NCBI GenBank assembly: GCA_963782555.1
Contig: CAWAKB010000001.1
Location: forward strand, 434,001 to 498,000
From: Hyphomicrobium_A sp963782555
Lineage (GTDB): Bacteria > Pseudomonadota > Alphaproteobacteria > Rhizobiales > Hyphomicrobiaceae
DNA: 64,000 nucleotides
Direction: 5' to 3'
The notes under the pieces are model-generated. The model was not told where the DNA came from. It made no database searches and saw only the letters and a list, made by a program, of their open reading frames with translations. Numbering within the stretch: the stretch's first letter is position 1; the number at the start of each line of letters is the position of its first letter. Positions 1-8,202 of the stretch are shown here, one piece after another. The translations under genes were made by a program, and so were the position numbers.

Positions 1-1
1 T

Positions 2-2269
2 GAAGGCATAGAGACCGCGCTCGAGGACTTAAAGCCGCTCATCGAGAAGGAGCATATCGAGCTGCGCTCCGACCTGTTCCGGCCGGCGGACTTCATCGCG
101 ATCTCGACCAGCAACGTGCGCAACTCGCTGCTGCTCGGCGGCGCACTGGTCGTGGTGGTGCTCTGTCTCTTCCTCTTCGATTTGCGCACAGCGACCATCT
201 CCTGCATGGCCATTCCGCTGTCGCTGCTTGCGGCCATCGTCGTGCTCAATGCGCTTGGCGCCACGCTCAACGCCATGACGCTCGGAGGTCTCGCGATCGC
301 CATCGGCGAGGTGGTCGATGACGCCGTGATCGACGTGGAGAACATCGCGCGGCGCCTGCGTCAGAACCGGCGGCTTGCGCATCCGCTGCCAACGACGCAA
401 GTCATTCTCAACGCCTCGCTCGAGGTGCGCGGCGCCGTCGTCTACGCGACCTTCGCCGTCATCCTCGTCTTCGTGCCCGTGGTGCTGTTGCCGGGCCTTG
501 CCGGGCGGTTCTTCGCGCCGCTGGGTCTCGCCTACGTGCTGGCCATTCTGGCCTCCCTGGTCGTGGCGCTAACGGTGACGCCGGCGCTGTGCACGCTGCT
601 GTTTCCCATGAGACCCGCGGCACCGGGCGAGCAGGAAAAGAAGATCGCGGAGGATCCGCCCGTCACTCGCTGGATGCGGCGGCACTACGAGACGATCCTG
701 CGCAAGATCATCGCGCGGCCCCGCACCACCATGGCCGCCGCGTTCACGTTCACGCTGATCGGCTGCGCCGCCCTGCCGTTCTTCGGCGGCGAGTTCCTCC
801 CCGAATTGAAGGAAGGCCACTTCACGCTGCACATGGCGGCGGTTCCCGGCACCTCGATTGAGGAATCGCAGCGCATGGGTGCGCTGGTCACCAAGGCGCT
901 GTTGAAGCTTCCGCTGGTTCGCATCATCTCGCAGAGGATCGGACGCGCCGAGAAGGCCGACGATACCTGGGGCACGAACTACTCCGAGTTCGAGGTGGAC
1001 CTGAAGCCTAACTTGTCGGGCGCCGAATCCGACGAGGCGCAAGCCGAGATGCGCAAGGTGCTCTCCGGCTTTCCGGGCGTGAACTTCGCACTAAAGCCGT
1101 TCCTGACCGAGCGCGTCGAGGAATCGCTCTCGGGCTATACCGCCTCGGTCATCGTCAACCTCTATGGCAACGATCTCGACGTGCTCGACGAGACGGCGCG
1201 CGACGTTGCCCGCGTGATGGGCGAGGTCAAGGGTGCGACCGAGGTTCAGCTGCAATCCCCGCCCGGAATGCCGCAATTGACCATCCGCCCGCGCAAGGCC
1301 GATCTGGAGCGGTGGGGCATGGACGCCGTCGACGTGCTCAATGTGCTGCGCGGCGCCTACCAGGGCGACATCGTCGGTCAGAGCTACGAGGGCAATCGCG
1401 TCTTCAACGTGATCACGATCCTTGACAAGGAGAGCCGCAACAGCGTGGCCAAGGTCGCCAATCTGCCGCTGCGCACGCCGAGCGGCAACTTCGTGCTGCT
1501 GCATCAAATCGCCGACGTCTATCAGACGGCCGGCCGCAATCAGGTGCTGCATCTGGGCGGCCAGCGCGTGCAAACGGTGACGGCGAACGTCATCGGCCGG
1601 GACGTGACCTCGTTCGTGGAGGATGCGCGCAAGGCGATTGCCCACAACGTGCAGCTGCCCGCCGGCGTGCACATGGAGTTCGCCGGCTCCGCCCAGGCCC
1701 AGGCCGAGGCGCGGCGCAACCTGTTGATGAACTCGCTGGTCGCGGGCCTCGGCATCCTGCTGCTGCTGTTCGTGGTGACGGGAAGCTGGCGCAACGTGCT
1801 CTTGGTGCTGGCCAACATGCCGTTCGCGCTGGTCGGCGGCGTGCTCGCGATCTTTGCCACCGGCGGCGTGCTGACGCTCGGCGCCATGGTCGGCTTCGTG
1901 ACGCTGTTCGGCATCACGCTCAGGAACTCGATCATGATGGTCTCGCACTTTGAGCATCTCGTCGGCCGCGAGCGCGTGCAATGGGGCGCGGAGGCCGCCG
2001 TCAAAGGCGCCGGCGACCGCCTGGCGCCCATCCTCATGACGTCGATCGTGACGACGCTCGGGCTCTTGCCGCTCGCCATCGGCATGAACGAGCCCGGGCG
2101 CGAGATCGAGGGGCCGATGGCGCTCGTTATCGTCGGCGGCCTCATCACCTCGATGGCGCTCAATCTCTTGGTGCTGCCGACGCTGGCGCTGCGATTCGGG
2201 CGCTTTCAGCCTCCGAGCGACGCCAGCGCCGCTCCCACCGACCTGGCGAGCCACCGCCGCGTCGCGTGA
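2..2269 (+). CDS. Heavy-metal RND efflux pump permease, CusA/CzcA type (5' end outside window)
   Basis: This is the inner-membrane proton-driven permease of a tripartite RND pump, probably exporting metal cations from the periplasm. The reading frame is open to the left edge, so about 755 residues of the usual 1020-1050 are visible and the start is missing. The visible part begins in the first periplasmic domain, passes a block of membrane helices containing the VVDDAVIDVEN stretch typical of HME-RND pumps, then a second periplasmic domain and a final set of helices around 1720-2220. The protein ends with a short hydrophilic tail. The adaptor and outer-membrane channel genes would lie upstream, outside the window. 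The copper-type genes 2 kb downstream fit a metal-handling region, but the substrate cannot be read from this fragment. Confidence 0.9.
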   Translation, partial: EGIETALEDLKPLIEKEHIELRSDLFRPADFIAISTSNVRNSLLLGGALVVVVLCLFLFDLRTATISCMAIPLSLLAAIVVLNALGATLNAMTLGGLAIAIGEVVDDAVIDVENIARRLRQNRRLAHPLPTTQVILNASLEVRGAVVYATFAVILVFVPVVLLPGLAGRFFAPLGLAYVLAILASLVVALTVTPALCTLLFPMRPAAPGEQEKKIAEDPPVTRWMRRHYETILRKIIARPRTTMAAAFTFTLIGCAALPFFGGEFLPELKEGHFTLHMAAVPGTSIEESQRMGALVTKALLKLPLVRIISQRIGRAEKADDTWGTNYSEFEVDLKPNLSGAESDEAQAEMRKVLSGFPGVNFALKPFLTERVEESLSGYTASVIVNLYGNDLDVLDETARDVARVMGEVKGATEVQLQSPPGMPQLTIRPRKADLERWGMDAVDVLNVLRGAYQGDIVGQSYEGNRVFNVITILDKESRNSVAKVANLPLRTPSGNFVLLHQIADVYQTAGRNQVLHLGGQRVQTVTANVIGRDVTSFVEDARKAIAHNVQLPAGVHMEFAGSAQAQAEARRNLLMNSLVAGLGILLLLFVVTGSWRNVLLVLANMPFALVGGVLAIFATGGVLTLGAMVGFVTLFGITLRNSIMMVSHFEHLVGRERVQWGAEAAVKGAGDRLAPILMTSIVTTLGLLPLAIGMNEPGREIEGPMALVIVGGLITSMALNLLVLPTLALRFGRFQPPSDASAAPTDLASHRRVA

Positions 2270-2276
2270 GCCGGCT

Positions 2277-2654
2277 TTAGAGCTGGGTCAGGTAGGCGCG
2301 GCCCTCGATCACGTCGTACTCGCAGACCGGGCCGCGCGATCCGGCTTGCGCGCTCAGCACCAGCTGCGGGTGCTTGAAGCGCGCCGGCCACAGCGCGTTG
2401 TCGACCTCCCACAGGTTCACATGCGCGCTCTTGCGGCCGATGACGAGGGTGATGGAGGCGGGCCGGGTCCACAGCGGCGCGGCGGCGTTGGCCGTTTGCG
2501 AGATTACGGGCTCCCGGCTCTGACAGGCGGCCATCGCGCGCTCGCGGTAGGCGCGGATCAGGGCGTCCTCCGCACCTTCCCGATAGAGGCGCTCCTGGGC
2601 TAGGATTTTCGCTCCCGCCAGCACGGCGAGCACGAACACGAAGGCTCTCATCAT
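2277..2654 (-). CDS. Small secreted protein of unknown function
   Basis: I do not recognise this family. The product is about 125 residues with an N-terminal hydrophobic signal-like segment (MMRAFVFVLAVLAGA) followed by a mature domain holding two cysteines (around residues 44 and 112), so it is probably periplasmic. The ATG at 2654 is chosen because a GGGGAG ribosome site lies 9 bases upstream; a TTG seven codons further out is the longer alternative. It is convergent with the RND pump gene, with only 7 bases between the two stop codons. Nothing in the sequence links it functionally to that pump. Confidence 0.6.
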   Translation of the reverse strand: MMRAFVFVLAVLAGAKILAQERLYREGAEDALIRAYRERAMAACQSREPVISQTANAAAPLWTRPASITLVIGRKSAHVNLWEVDNALWPARFKHPQLVLSAQAGSRGPVCEYDVIEGRAYLTQL

Positions 2655-2859
2655 GAGCGGCTTGCTCCCCACCAAATGAGGGCCGCCACGCCGCCGGCCG
2701 ACGCGCGGTTGCCCCTGGTGCGCAGCGGGCAGTTTGCCGCGGCCTGGTGAAGAAAGGGTTGCCCGGCGTGCCGTTGCGGCTTGTCACCGGCGCCACCTAG
2801 CGGCTAGAAGCGGCGGACGCCTCAAAAAGCCTGACGACCCGGGGAGGGGGAAAGCCCAG

Positions 2860-3825
2860 ATGAAGAAAAAAATCCTGATCACTTGGCCTCTGCCGGAGGC
2901 CGTCATGGCCCGCGCCCGGGCGTCCTACGACGTCGTCGCCCACGGCGACGACCCCAAGATCACCATCGATGAGATGCTGGAGGCGGCTAAGAGCGTCGAT
3001 GCCATTCTTCTCACGCTCAACGAGAAGTGCCGCGCCGACGTGATCGCGCGGATGCCTGAGAACATCAAGTGCATCTCCACGTTCTCCATCGGCTTCGACC
3101 ACATCGATATCGACGCCTGCAAGGCGCGCGGGATCCAGGTCGGCAACGCGCCGCACGGCGTCACGGTGGCAACCGCCGAGATCGCCATGCTGCTGATCCT
3201 CGGATCGGCGCGGCGCGCCGCAGAAGGCGAGCGCATGATCCGCACGCGCTCCTGGCCCGGCTGGCAGCCGTTGCAGCTCGTCGGCCAGCGGCTCGACGGC
3301 AAGAAGCTCGGCATCTACGGCTTCGGTAAGATCGGCCAGGCCTTAGCGCAGCGCGCGCGCGGCTTCGACATGGAGATCCACTACTACGACATCTTCCGCC
3401 AGCCGCCGGAGAAGGAGAGGGCGTTGGGCGCGACCTACCATGACAGTCTGGACAGCCTCTTGGCGGTTTCGCAGTTCTTCTCCATCAACGCGCCGCTGAC
3501 GCCGGAGACGCGCCACTTCTTCAACAAGGAGACGATCGAGAAGCTGCCGCAAGGCGCCATCGTTGTGAACTCGGCGCGCGGCGATCTGGTCAAGGACGAG
3601 GACATGATCGCTGCCCTGAAGTCGGGGCGGCTCGCCTATGCCGGTCTCGACGTGTTCGCGGGCGAGCCCAACATCAACGATGGCTACTACGATCTGCCCA
3701 ATACGTTCCTTTTCCCGCATCTGGGCTCAGCGGCCATCGAGGCGCGCAACCAGATGGGCTTCGAGGCGCTCGACAACATCGATGCGTTCTTCGCCGGCAA
3801 GGAGATGCCGTTCAAGCTCACCTGA
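2860..3825 (+). CDS. hprA: Hydroxypyruvate reductase / glycerate dehydrogenase (serine cycle)
   Basis: This enzyme reduces hydroxypyruvate to D-glycerate with NAD(P)H, a core step of the serine cycle for formaldehyde assimilation in methylotrophs. The 321-residue product has the length of Hyphomicrobium methylovorum glycerate dehydrogenase and closely resembles it from memory, including the N-terminal KILITWPLPEA and the LNEKCR stretch. The nucleotide-binding GFGKIG motif is at residues 154-159, and the catalytic Arg240, Glu269 and His287 sit exactly where they do in that enzyme. The ATG at 2860 follows a GGGGAGGGGG run; a longer in-frame opening from 2734 lacks family similarity. A strong terminator follows, so it is probably monocistronic. 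The serine-glyoxylate aminotransferase that makes its substrate lies 4.4 kb downstream. Confidence 0.95.
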   Translation: MKKKILITWPLPEAVMARARASYDVVAHGDDPKITIDEMLEAAKSVDAILLTLNEKCRADVIARMPENIKCISTFSIGFDHIDIDACKARGIQVGNAPHGVTVATAEIAMLLILGSARRAAEGERMIRTRSWPGWQPLQLVGQRLDGKKLGIYGFGKIGQALAQRARGFDMEIHYYDIFRQPPEKERALGATYHDSLDSLLAVSQFFSINAPLTPETRHFFNKETIEKLPQGAIVVNSARGDLVKDEDMIAALKSGRLAYAGLDVFAGEPNINDGYYDLPNTFLFPHLGSAAIEARNQMGFEALDNIDAFFAGKEMPFKLT

Positions 3826-3851
3826 GCCCGGGGAGCAGCTGCAACGACATG

Positions 3852-3879
3852 GGCCCGGCTCTCAGAGCCGGGCCTTTTT
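3852..3879 (+). terminator. Rho-independent terminator after hprA
   Basis: A 9-bp perfect GC-rich stem (GGCCCGGCT with AGCCGGGCC) and a 5-base loop are followed directly by TTTTT, 26 bases after the hprA stop codon. This is a textbook intrinsic terminator. Confidence 0.9.
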
Positions 3880-4007
3880 GTCGTCGCGACACACCAATTG
3901 CGCGTGGAGCGGCACCTCTCCAAGCTTGACATGCGCTGCCCCCGCGCGCTTGCTGGACCTTCCGACGCCGCAAGGCGCGGCCCTCCTTTATTGCGCGGAG
4001 GCTTCCA

Positions 4008-4304
4008 ATGGATCAGTCCGATGAAACTGCTGTCGTCGAGCGCGACGGCTCGGCGCGGCGCGGCATGTGGATGCGGGCGCTGTTCATGTTCTTGCTGCTG
4101 CTGGCGTTCGGCGCCGCCCAGGGGCTCTTGTGGCTAATGGCCATCGTGCAGTTCTTGTGGCTCTTCTTTTCGGGCGAGGCGAACGTGAATCTCGCCCGCT
4201 TCGGCAAATCGCTCTCGCTCTGGCTGGCAGAGCTGGTGGCCTTCGTCACCTGCGCGTCCGAGGCAAAGCCGTTTCCGTGGCAGGCTTGGCCGTCGGCCGA
4301 TTGA
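4008..4304 (+). CDS. DUF4389 family membrane protein
   Basis: The 98-residue product has a hydrophilic N-terminus, one long hydrophobic stretch at about residues 23-56 that may cross the membrane once or twice, and the family-type ending in which FGKSLSLWLAEL is followed by SEAKPFPWQAWP. These match the DUF4389 family of small inner-membrane proteins, whose function is not established. The ATG at 4008 has a GGAGG site just upstream. It stands alone between the hprA terminator and a second terminator that it appears to share with the convergent pcuC gene. Confidence 0.75.
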   Translation: MDQSDETAVVERDGSARRGMWMRALFMFLLLLAFGAAQGLLWLMAIVQFLWLFFSGEANVNLARFGKSLSLWLAELVAFVTCASEAKPFPWQAWPSAD

Positions 4305-4344
4305 GCCGCCGCAGCACGTCAGCGCTTCCCTACCTGATCGAGCA

Positions 4345-4377
4345 AAGAGGACGGACTGGGTGCCGGTCCGTCCTCTT
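4345..4377. terminator. Bidirectional hairpin terminator between convergent genes
   Basis: A perfect 12-bp inverted repeat (AAGAGGACGGAC with GTCCGTCCTCTT) with a 9-base loop lies midway between the stops of the DUF4389 gene and pcuC. The A- and T-ended arms suit termination in both directions. Confidence 0.8.
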
Positions 4378-4409
4378 GCTTGCGAGCGTACCGCGCGGTT
4401 GCCGCGGCG

Positions 4410-4880
4410 CTAAGGGGCCTTTGCGACCTTCGCCTTGATCGGCACCTCGCCCTGCTTCTCGAAGACCAGCATCAGGGGCAGCGTCTCGCCGTCTTTCAGC
4501 GGCTGCTTCAGCCCGATCAGCATGACGTGCTTGCCCAGCGGCTTCAATTCGGCCGACCCGTGCGCGGGGATCTCGATGCCGCTGGGAAGATGCACCATCT
4601 TCATGACTCCGTTCTCCATGCGGCTTTCGTGCAGCATGACGTTGCCCGCCGCGTCCGACTTCACCGCCATCAGCTTGTCGGGTGCATCACCGGCGTTGGT
4701 GATCTTCATGTAGGCGGCGGAGTTCGTGCTGTCCCCGATCGAGGGGCGCGCCCAAGGGTGGTCGATGGTGAGGGCGCCGGCCTTGTACTCTTGCGCCATG
4801 GCCGCGGTGGCAAGGCACAGGGCTGCAGCAGCAACCGCACCGAGGATCGCCGCCTGTCTGGATGCTCGTTTCATCATCAT
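4410..4880 (-). CDS. pcuC: Periplasmic copper chaperone PCu(A)C
   Basis: This protein binds Cu(I) in the periplasm and, in characterised members, delivers it to the CuA site of cytochrome c oxidase. The 156-residue product starts with a signal peptide (residues 1-29, ending ATAAMA). The family copper ligands are visible as His84 (MLHE), Met95, His118 and Met120, matching the H(M)X10MX21HXM pattern closely. An AAGGAGGAG site precedes the first of three adjacent ATG codons at 4880. It is the last gene of a three-gene unit with the outer-membrane protein (14 bases upstream) and the DUF2946 protein, a combination that points to copper handling. Confidence 0.9.
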   Translation of the reverse strand: MMMKRASRQAAILGAVAAAALCLATAAMAQEYKAGALTIDHPWARPSIGDSTNSAAYMKITNAGDAPDKLMAVKSDAAGNVMLHESRMENGVMKMVHLPSGIEIPAHGSAELKPLGKHVMLIGLKQPLKDGETLPLMLVFEKQGEVPIKAKVAKAP

Positions 4881-4894
4881 GGGTCGTCTCCTCC

Positions 4895-6046
4895 TTAGAA
4901 CGCTTTCTGCCAGCCGACGGTAAGCGTCCAGTCGGTTTCCAGCTGCGGACCGTTGAGATTCTGATAGATGGGCGCGCCGACCTCCAGGGCAAGCCGATGG
5001 CCGCGAACGATGCCCGATTGCCCGACGAGGTTGACGCCGAGGTAGGCGTCGACGCGCTCGCCGCCATAGAACTCCGGATTGGCGGTCTGCACCGGGCCCG
5101 AGATGTTGGGGTCGATCCCGTTGATCTTACCCTGCGTCATGGCGTCGAGCCGCGCGGAGGTGGAGATCCACGGCGCCCATTCGTAGGCGAGCCAGCCCGT
5201 CACGGTGTGCTTGTCGCCCCAGGCATAGCCTTCGTCGTTCTCGTCCTGCAAGCGGATCTCGGCACTGTACTGCGCACCCCACGACAGATCGCCGGCGCGG
5301 CCCGTGTAGGTGAGCCCCGGCAACAGATCGAAGGTGCCGGTGCCGAGCTGCATGGCGTAGGGCAGACGCACGTTGCTTTGCGTATTCATCGGCGTCAGCA
5401 CGGTGCCACGCTCGGTGACGCTGCCCGTCGGCAGGCTGAGGCCAAGGTTGAGATGCACGTGTTGGTGGCCGTTCTGATAGAGCCGGTAGAGGCCGGTAAT
5501 CTTGGTATCGCTCCAGCCCTCCGATTCAGTCGTGAAATAGCCGAGCACGGTGGTGCCCGCCATGCCCTGATAGGTGACGTGGCGCATCTCCTTGTCGGCG
5601 TAGTTGGCCATGACCATCAGCGTCAGATTATCAGTCGGCGCGTACATGGCGCCGAGCATGTGCATGTCCATCCTCATCCACAGCGGAACGATGCGCAGCA
5701 TCGGCGGCGCCCCGAATATGTTGGGCACCGTGGTCACGATCGTATCGGGCGACACGCCGTCGGTGCCGATGCGATTGCCTTCCATATCCATGTGCATGTA
5801 GCGATAGGAGAGCATCCACTCTCCCTGGTGGTGCATGTGATCGCCCATTACGCCGATGGGCGCGTGCGCATCGGCGCGGATGGGAGCACCGTCGCCGCCG
5901 GTATAGGTGAAGCCCGAGCCGGGAAGCGGTGCGTCGTCGGCGAGAGCTGCGGTGAGCGGTGTCGTTGCCACAAGGGCGATGAGGGCAGCCCGGCGGACGG
6001 CGGGGCCGGAAAGAAGCGCGCGTTGCGCGCAGGTCGCGGTCGTCAT
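4895..6046 (-). CDS. Putative outer-membrane protein of the MetA/transporter-like family in a copper locus
   Basis: The product is about 383 residues: a signal peptide (residues 1-35, ending TAALA) and a body of alternating hydrophobic and polar strands ending in WTLTVGWQKAF, whose C-terminal aromatic residue is typical of an outer-membrane beta-barrel. The N-terminal part is unusually rich in Met and His (for example MGDHMHHQGEWMLSYRYMHM), which would suit binding of copper. I recall similar proteins annotated only as transporter or meta-pathway phenol degradation protein; the biochemical role is unknown. The ATG at 6046 has GGAG upstream; the 30 codons before it do not look like coding sequence. 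Its place between DUF2946 and pcuC genes supports a role in copper uptake or export, by inference. Confidence 0.75.
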   Translation of the reverse strand: MTTATCAQRALLSGPAVRRAALIALVATTPLTAALADDAPLPGSGFTYTGGDGAPIRADAHAPIGVMGDHMHHQGEWMLSYRYMHMDMEGNRIGTDGVSPDTIVTTVPNIFGAPPMLRIVPLWMRMDMHMLGAMYAPTDNLTLMVMANYADKEMRHVTYQGMAGTTVLGYFTTESEGWSDTKITGLYRLYQNGHQHVHLNLGLSLPTGSVTERGTVLTPMNTQSNVRLPYAMQLGTGTFDLLPGLTYTGRAGDLSWGAQYSAEIRLQDENDEGYAWGDKHTVTGWLAYEWAPWISTSARLDAMTQGKINGIDPNISGPVQTANPEFYGGERVDAYLGVNLVGQSGIVRGHRLALEVGAPIYQNLNGPQLETDWTLTVGWQKAF

Positions 6047-6139
6047 CTGGAACTCCAAGACAAAGGCATGGGAAGTGGGCCGCGCGCCGGCGGGGTGTTC
6101 ACCCCGCCGTGCGAGCGCAGCCGGCTGTCGGCGCATGCT

Positions 6140-6541
6140 TCAGGCTTGGAAGGGTGGGTCGCGTCCTCTGACGACGAGCGGCCTGTGCCCGACGACGAGC
6201 GGGGCGCGCTCCACCACGAGCGCGTAGCTCGCGTGCCCCGGCCTCGGAAGCACGATCAGCGCCGGTGCCGGAGCGAGCGGCGCGCTCGAGAGGGACGAGC
6301 AGATCGGGCAGCTTTGCTGCGGACGCGGCTTGCCGGGGTCGACGGGATTGCCGTCCTTGTCGAGCTTGACGACTTGGAAGCCCGAGGACGTGCACAGCAC
6401 AATCTGGGAGAGAAATGCCGCGGCTCCAGGAGCGATGCCGGCGACGGCAGGCGGCACGTGCACCGCGGCGATGAGGAGCCTGAAGGCCAGGCCCGCCAAC
6501 GCAACGACACTTCCAAAGCGGCGCCAAACCCTACGCGGCAA
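6140..6541 (-). CDS. DUF2946 family protein, likely copper-associated
   Basis: The 133-residue product has an N-terminal hydrophobic segment (about residues 10-40) and a CPIC motif at residues 78-81 that defines the DUF2946 group; a further cysteine is at 50. Members are commonly found next to PCu(A)C chaperones and copper receptors, and a metal-related role is assumed but unproven. The start is a TTG at 6541 behind a GGGGGA site. It is the first gene of the unit DUF2946 - outer-membrane protein - pcuC, with 93 bases before the next gene. Confidence 0.75.
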   Translation of the reverse strand: MPRRVWRRFGSVVALAGLAFRLLIAAVHVPPAVAGIAPGAAAFLSQIVLCTSSGFQVVKLDKDGNPVDPGKPRPQQSCPICSSLSSAPLAPAPALIVLPRPGHASYALVVERAPLVVGHRPLVVRGRDPPFQA

Positions 6542-6623
6542 TGCGGTTCCCCCGAACCCCTTTTTGCAGCAATGTTAGGCGTCACCCGGACTACGGCCTA
6601 GTGCTGCGATGTCACAGACCGGG

Positions 6624-7967
6624 TCAGCTCGCCGCGGTCTCATGCGCGTCGAGCCAGCGCGCGGTGCGCAGCAGGGTTGCATCCTGGCGCCGCTTGCCGA
6701 CGAGCTGTACGCCGATGGGAAGGCCATCCGCCTCCAAGAGCGGCAACGAGACCACCGGCATGCCGAGATAGGTCCACAGGCCGTCGAACACCGGGTTGCC
6801 GGTGGAGCCAAAGCCCTCGGGCGCCGGGCCGGGGGCCGCAGGCGTGAGGATCGCATCGTAGTCGGCGAGCACGCGCGCCACCTTCCGGTAGGCGTCCTCG
6901 CGCGAAGCGAGCGCCCGGATGTAGGTCTGCGCGTCGGTCTCCAGCCCGGCCTTGATCCGCACCTTGAGCCCCTCCGACAACATGTCGGGCGCATCGCGCA
7001 TCAAGCGCCCGTAGTAATAGGCGTTCTCCGCCAGCTGCACGATGCGCTGCCATTCGATGACGTCGGCGAGCCCACCGATCTCGATCTCCGTGACGCGGTC
7101 CCCGAGCGATGCGACAAGCTGCGCGAATGCCGGATGCAGTCGCGGGTCGGCGTCCGCCCAGGCCGGCGTCTTGACGAAGGCGAAGCGCGGGACCACCGCC
7201 TGGGACTTTCGCGCCGTCTCGAGCAATCTCGGCCCGTCGTCCTGGTAGCTCACGGCATCGTTGGCCTCGAAGGCCGCCATGCAGTCGCCAAGAAGCGCGA
7301 GGTCGTCGACCGAGCGCCCGAGGACGCCGACGGTGTCGAGCGTGTGCGACTGCATCAGCACACCGCTGCGCGGGATGAGCCCCAGCGTCGGCTTGAAGCC
7401 GTAGACACCGCAGAAAGATGCCGGACGGATGACCGAGCCGGCCGTCTGGCTGCCGAGTGCGGCCGGGACCATGCCAGCGGCCACGGCCGCCGCCGAGCCG
7501 GCCGAGGAGCCGCCCGGCGAGTGGGCGAGATTGCGCGGGTTGCGCGTCCTCGACGGTGTCAGCAGGGCAAGCTCCGTCGTCACCGTCTTGCCGAGGATCA
7601 CCGCCCCGGCCGCGCGCAGCAGGGTGACGCAGGTGGCGTCCTTCTTCGGGCGAAAACCATCGAAGATGGGACAGCCGTATTGAGTCGGCAGATCGGCGGT
7701 GTCGAAAATGTCCTTGATGCCGATCGGCACGCCATGGAGCGGCCCCATGGCTCCGCCGGAACGCTGCGTGGCGTCCATGTCGCGCGCCTGGGCGAGCGCC
7801 AACCCGGGATCGAGGTGGGCCCAGGCCTGCACCTCATCCTCGCGCTCTGCGATGCGCTGCAACAAGGCGCCGACGAGCGCCTCCGACGTCGTCTCGCCGG
7901 AACGGATGGCGGCTGCCGCGTTAGTGGCGGAGAGCGCGGTCACATCAGGCGGCTGGGGACGGCTCAT
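6624..7967 (-). CDS. Amidase, amidase-signature family
   Basis: The 447-residue product hydrolyses an amide bond using the Ser-cisSer-Lys triad of the amidase-signature family. Lys85 lies in PIGIKDIFDT, the Gly/Ser-rich GGSSAGS is at residues 152-158, and the nucleophile is probably Ser178 in QTAGSVIRP. Full length for the family. The substrate is not readable; it lacks the context (gatB/gatC) of a tRNA amidotransferase, so a free-standing amide hydrolase is more likely than GatA. The ATG at 7967 is followed by typical family sequence almost at once. It is divergent from sgaA, with 235 bases between the two starts that must hold both promoters. Confidence 0.88.
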   Translation of the reverse strand: MSRPQPPDVTALSATNAAAAIRSGETTSEALVGALLQRIAEREDEVQAWAHLDPGLALAQARDMDATQRSGGAMGPLHGVPIGIKDIFDTADLPTQYGCPIFDGFRPKKDATCVTLLRAAGAVILGKTVTTELALLTPSRTRNPRNLAHSPGGSSAGSAAAVAAGMVPAALGSQTAGSVIRPASFCGVYGFKPTLGLIPRSGVLMQSHTLDTVGVLGRSVDDLALLGDCMAAFEANDAVSYQDDGPRLLETARKSQAVVPRFAFVKTPAWADADPRLHPAFAQLVASLGDRVTEIEIGGLADVIEWQRIVQLAENAYYYGRLMRDAPDMLSEGLKVRIKAGLETDAQTYIRALASREDAYRKVARVLADYDAILTPAAPGPAPEGFGSTGNPVFDGLWTYLGMPVVSLPLLEADGLPIGVQLVGKRRQDATLLRTARWLDAHETAAS

Positions 7968-8202
7968 GGGGCTCGTTCGACCTTTGGCGGAGGGCAGCGC
8001 GGTCCCTTCCCTTAACGACGCTGGGCGCCGGGCTCAATCCCGGGCCGCGACAGGCTTGACGGGCTTTTACTTTCCTACCTATAGCTCATGCTCTCGCCGA
8101 CAATAGAAAGCCCAAGAAGGGTGCTTCTGCTCGGTCTCCGCCGGCAGCGACGCCTTACGGGCATAAATGCGAACTGCGTAGAAATCGCCTAGGGGACGAC
8201 CG

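Noticed and set aside
4862..6601. Long plus-strand open frame (579 codons) across the copper locus
   Set aside because: It is the antisense shadow of the outer-membrane protein and DUF2946 genes; composition is rich in Arg, His and Gly without any domain.
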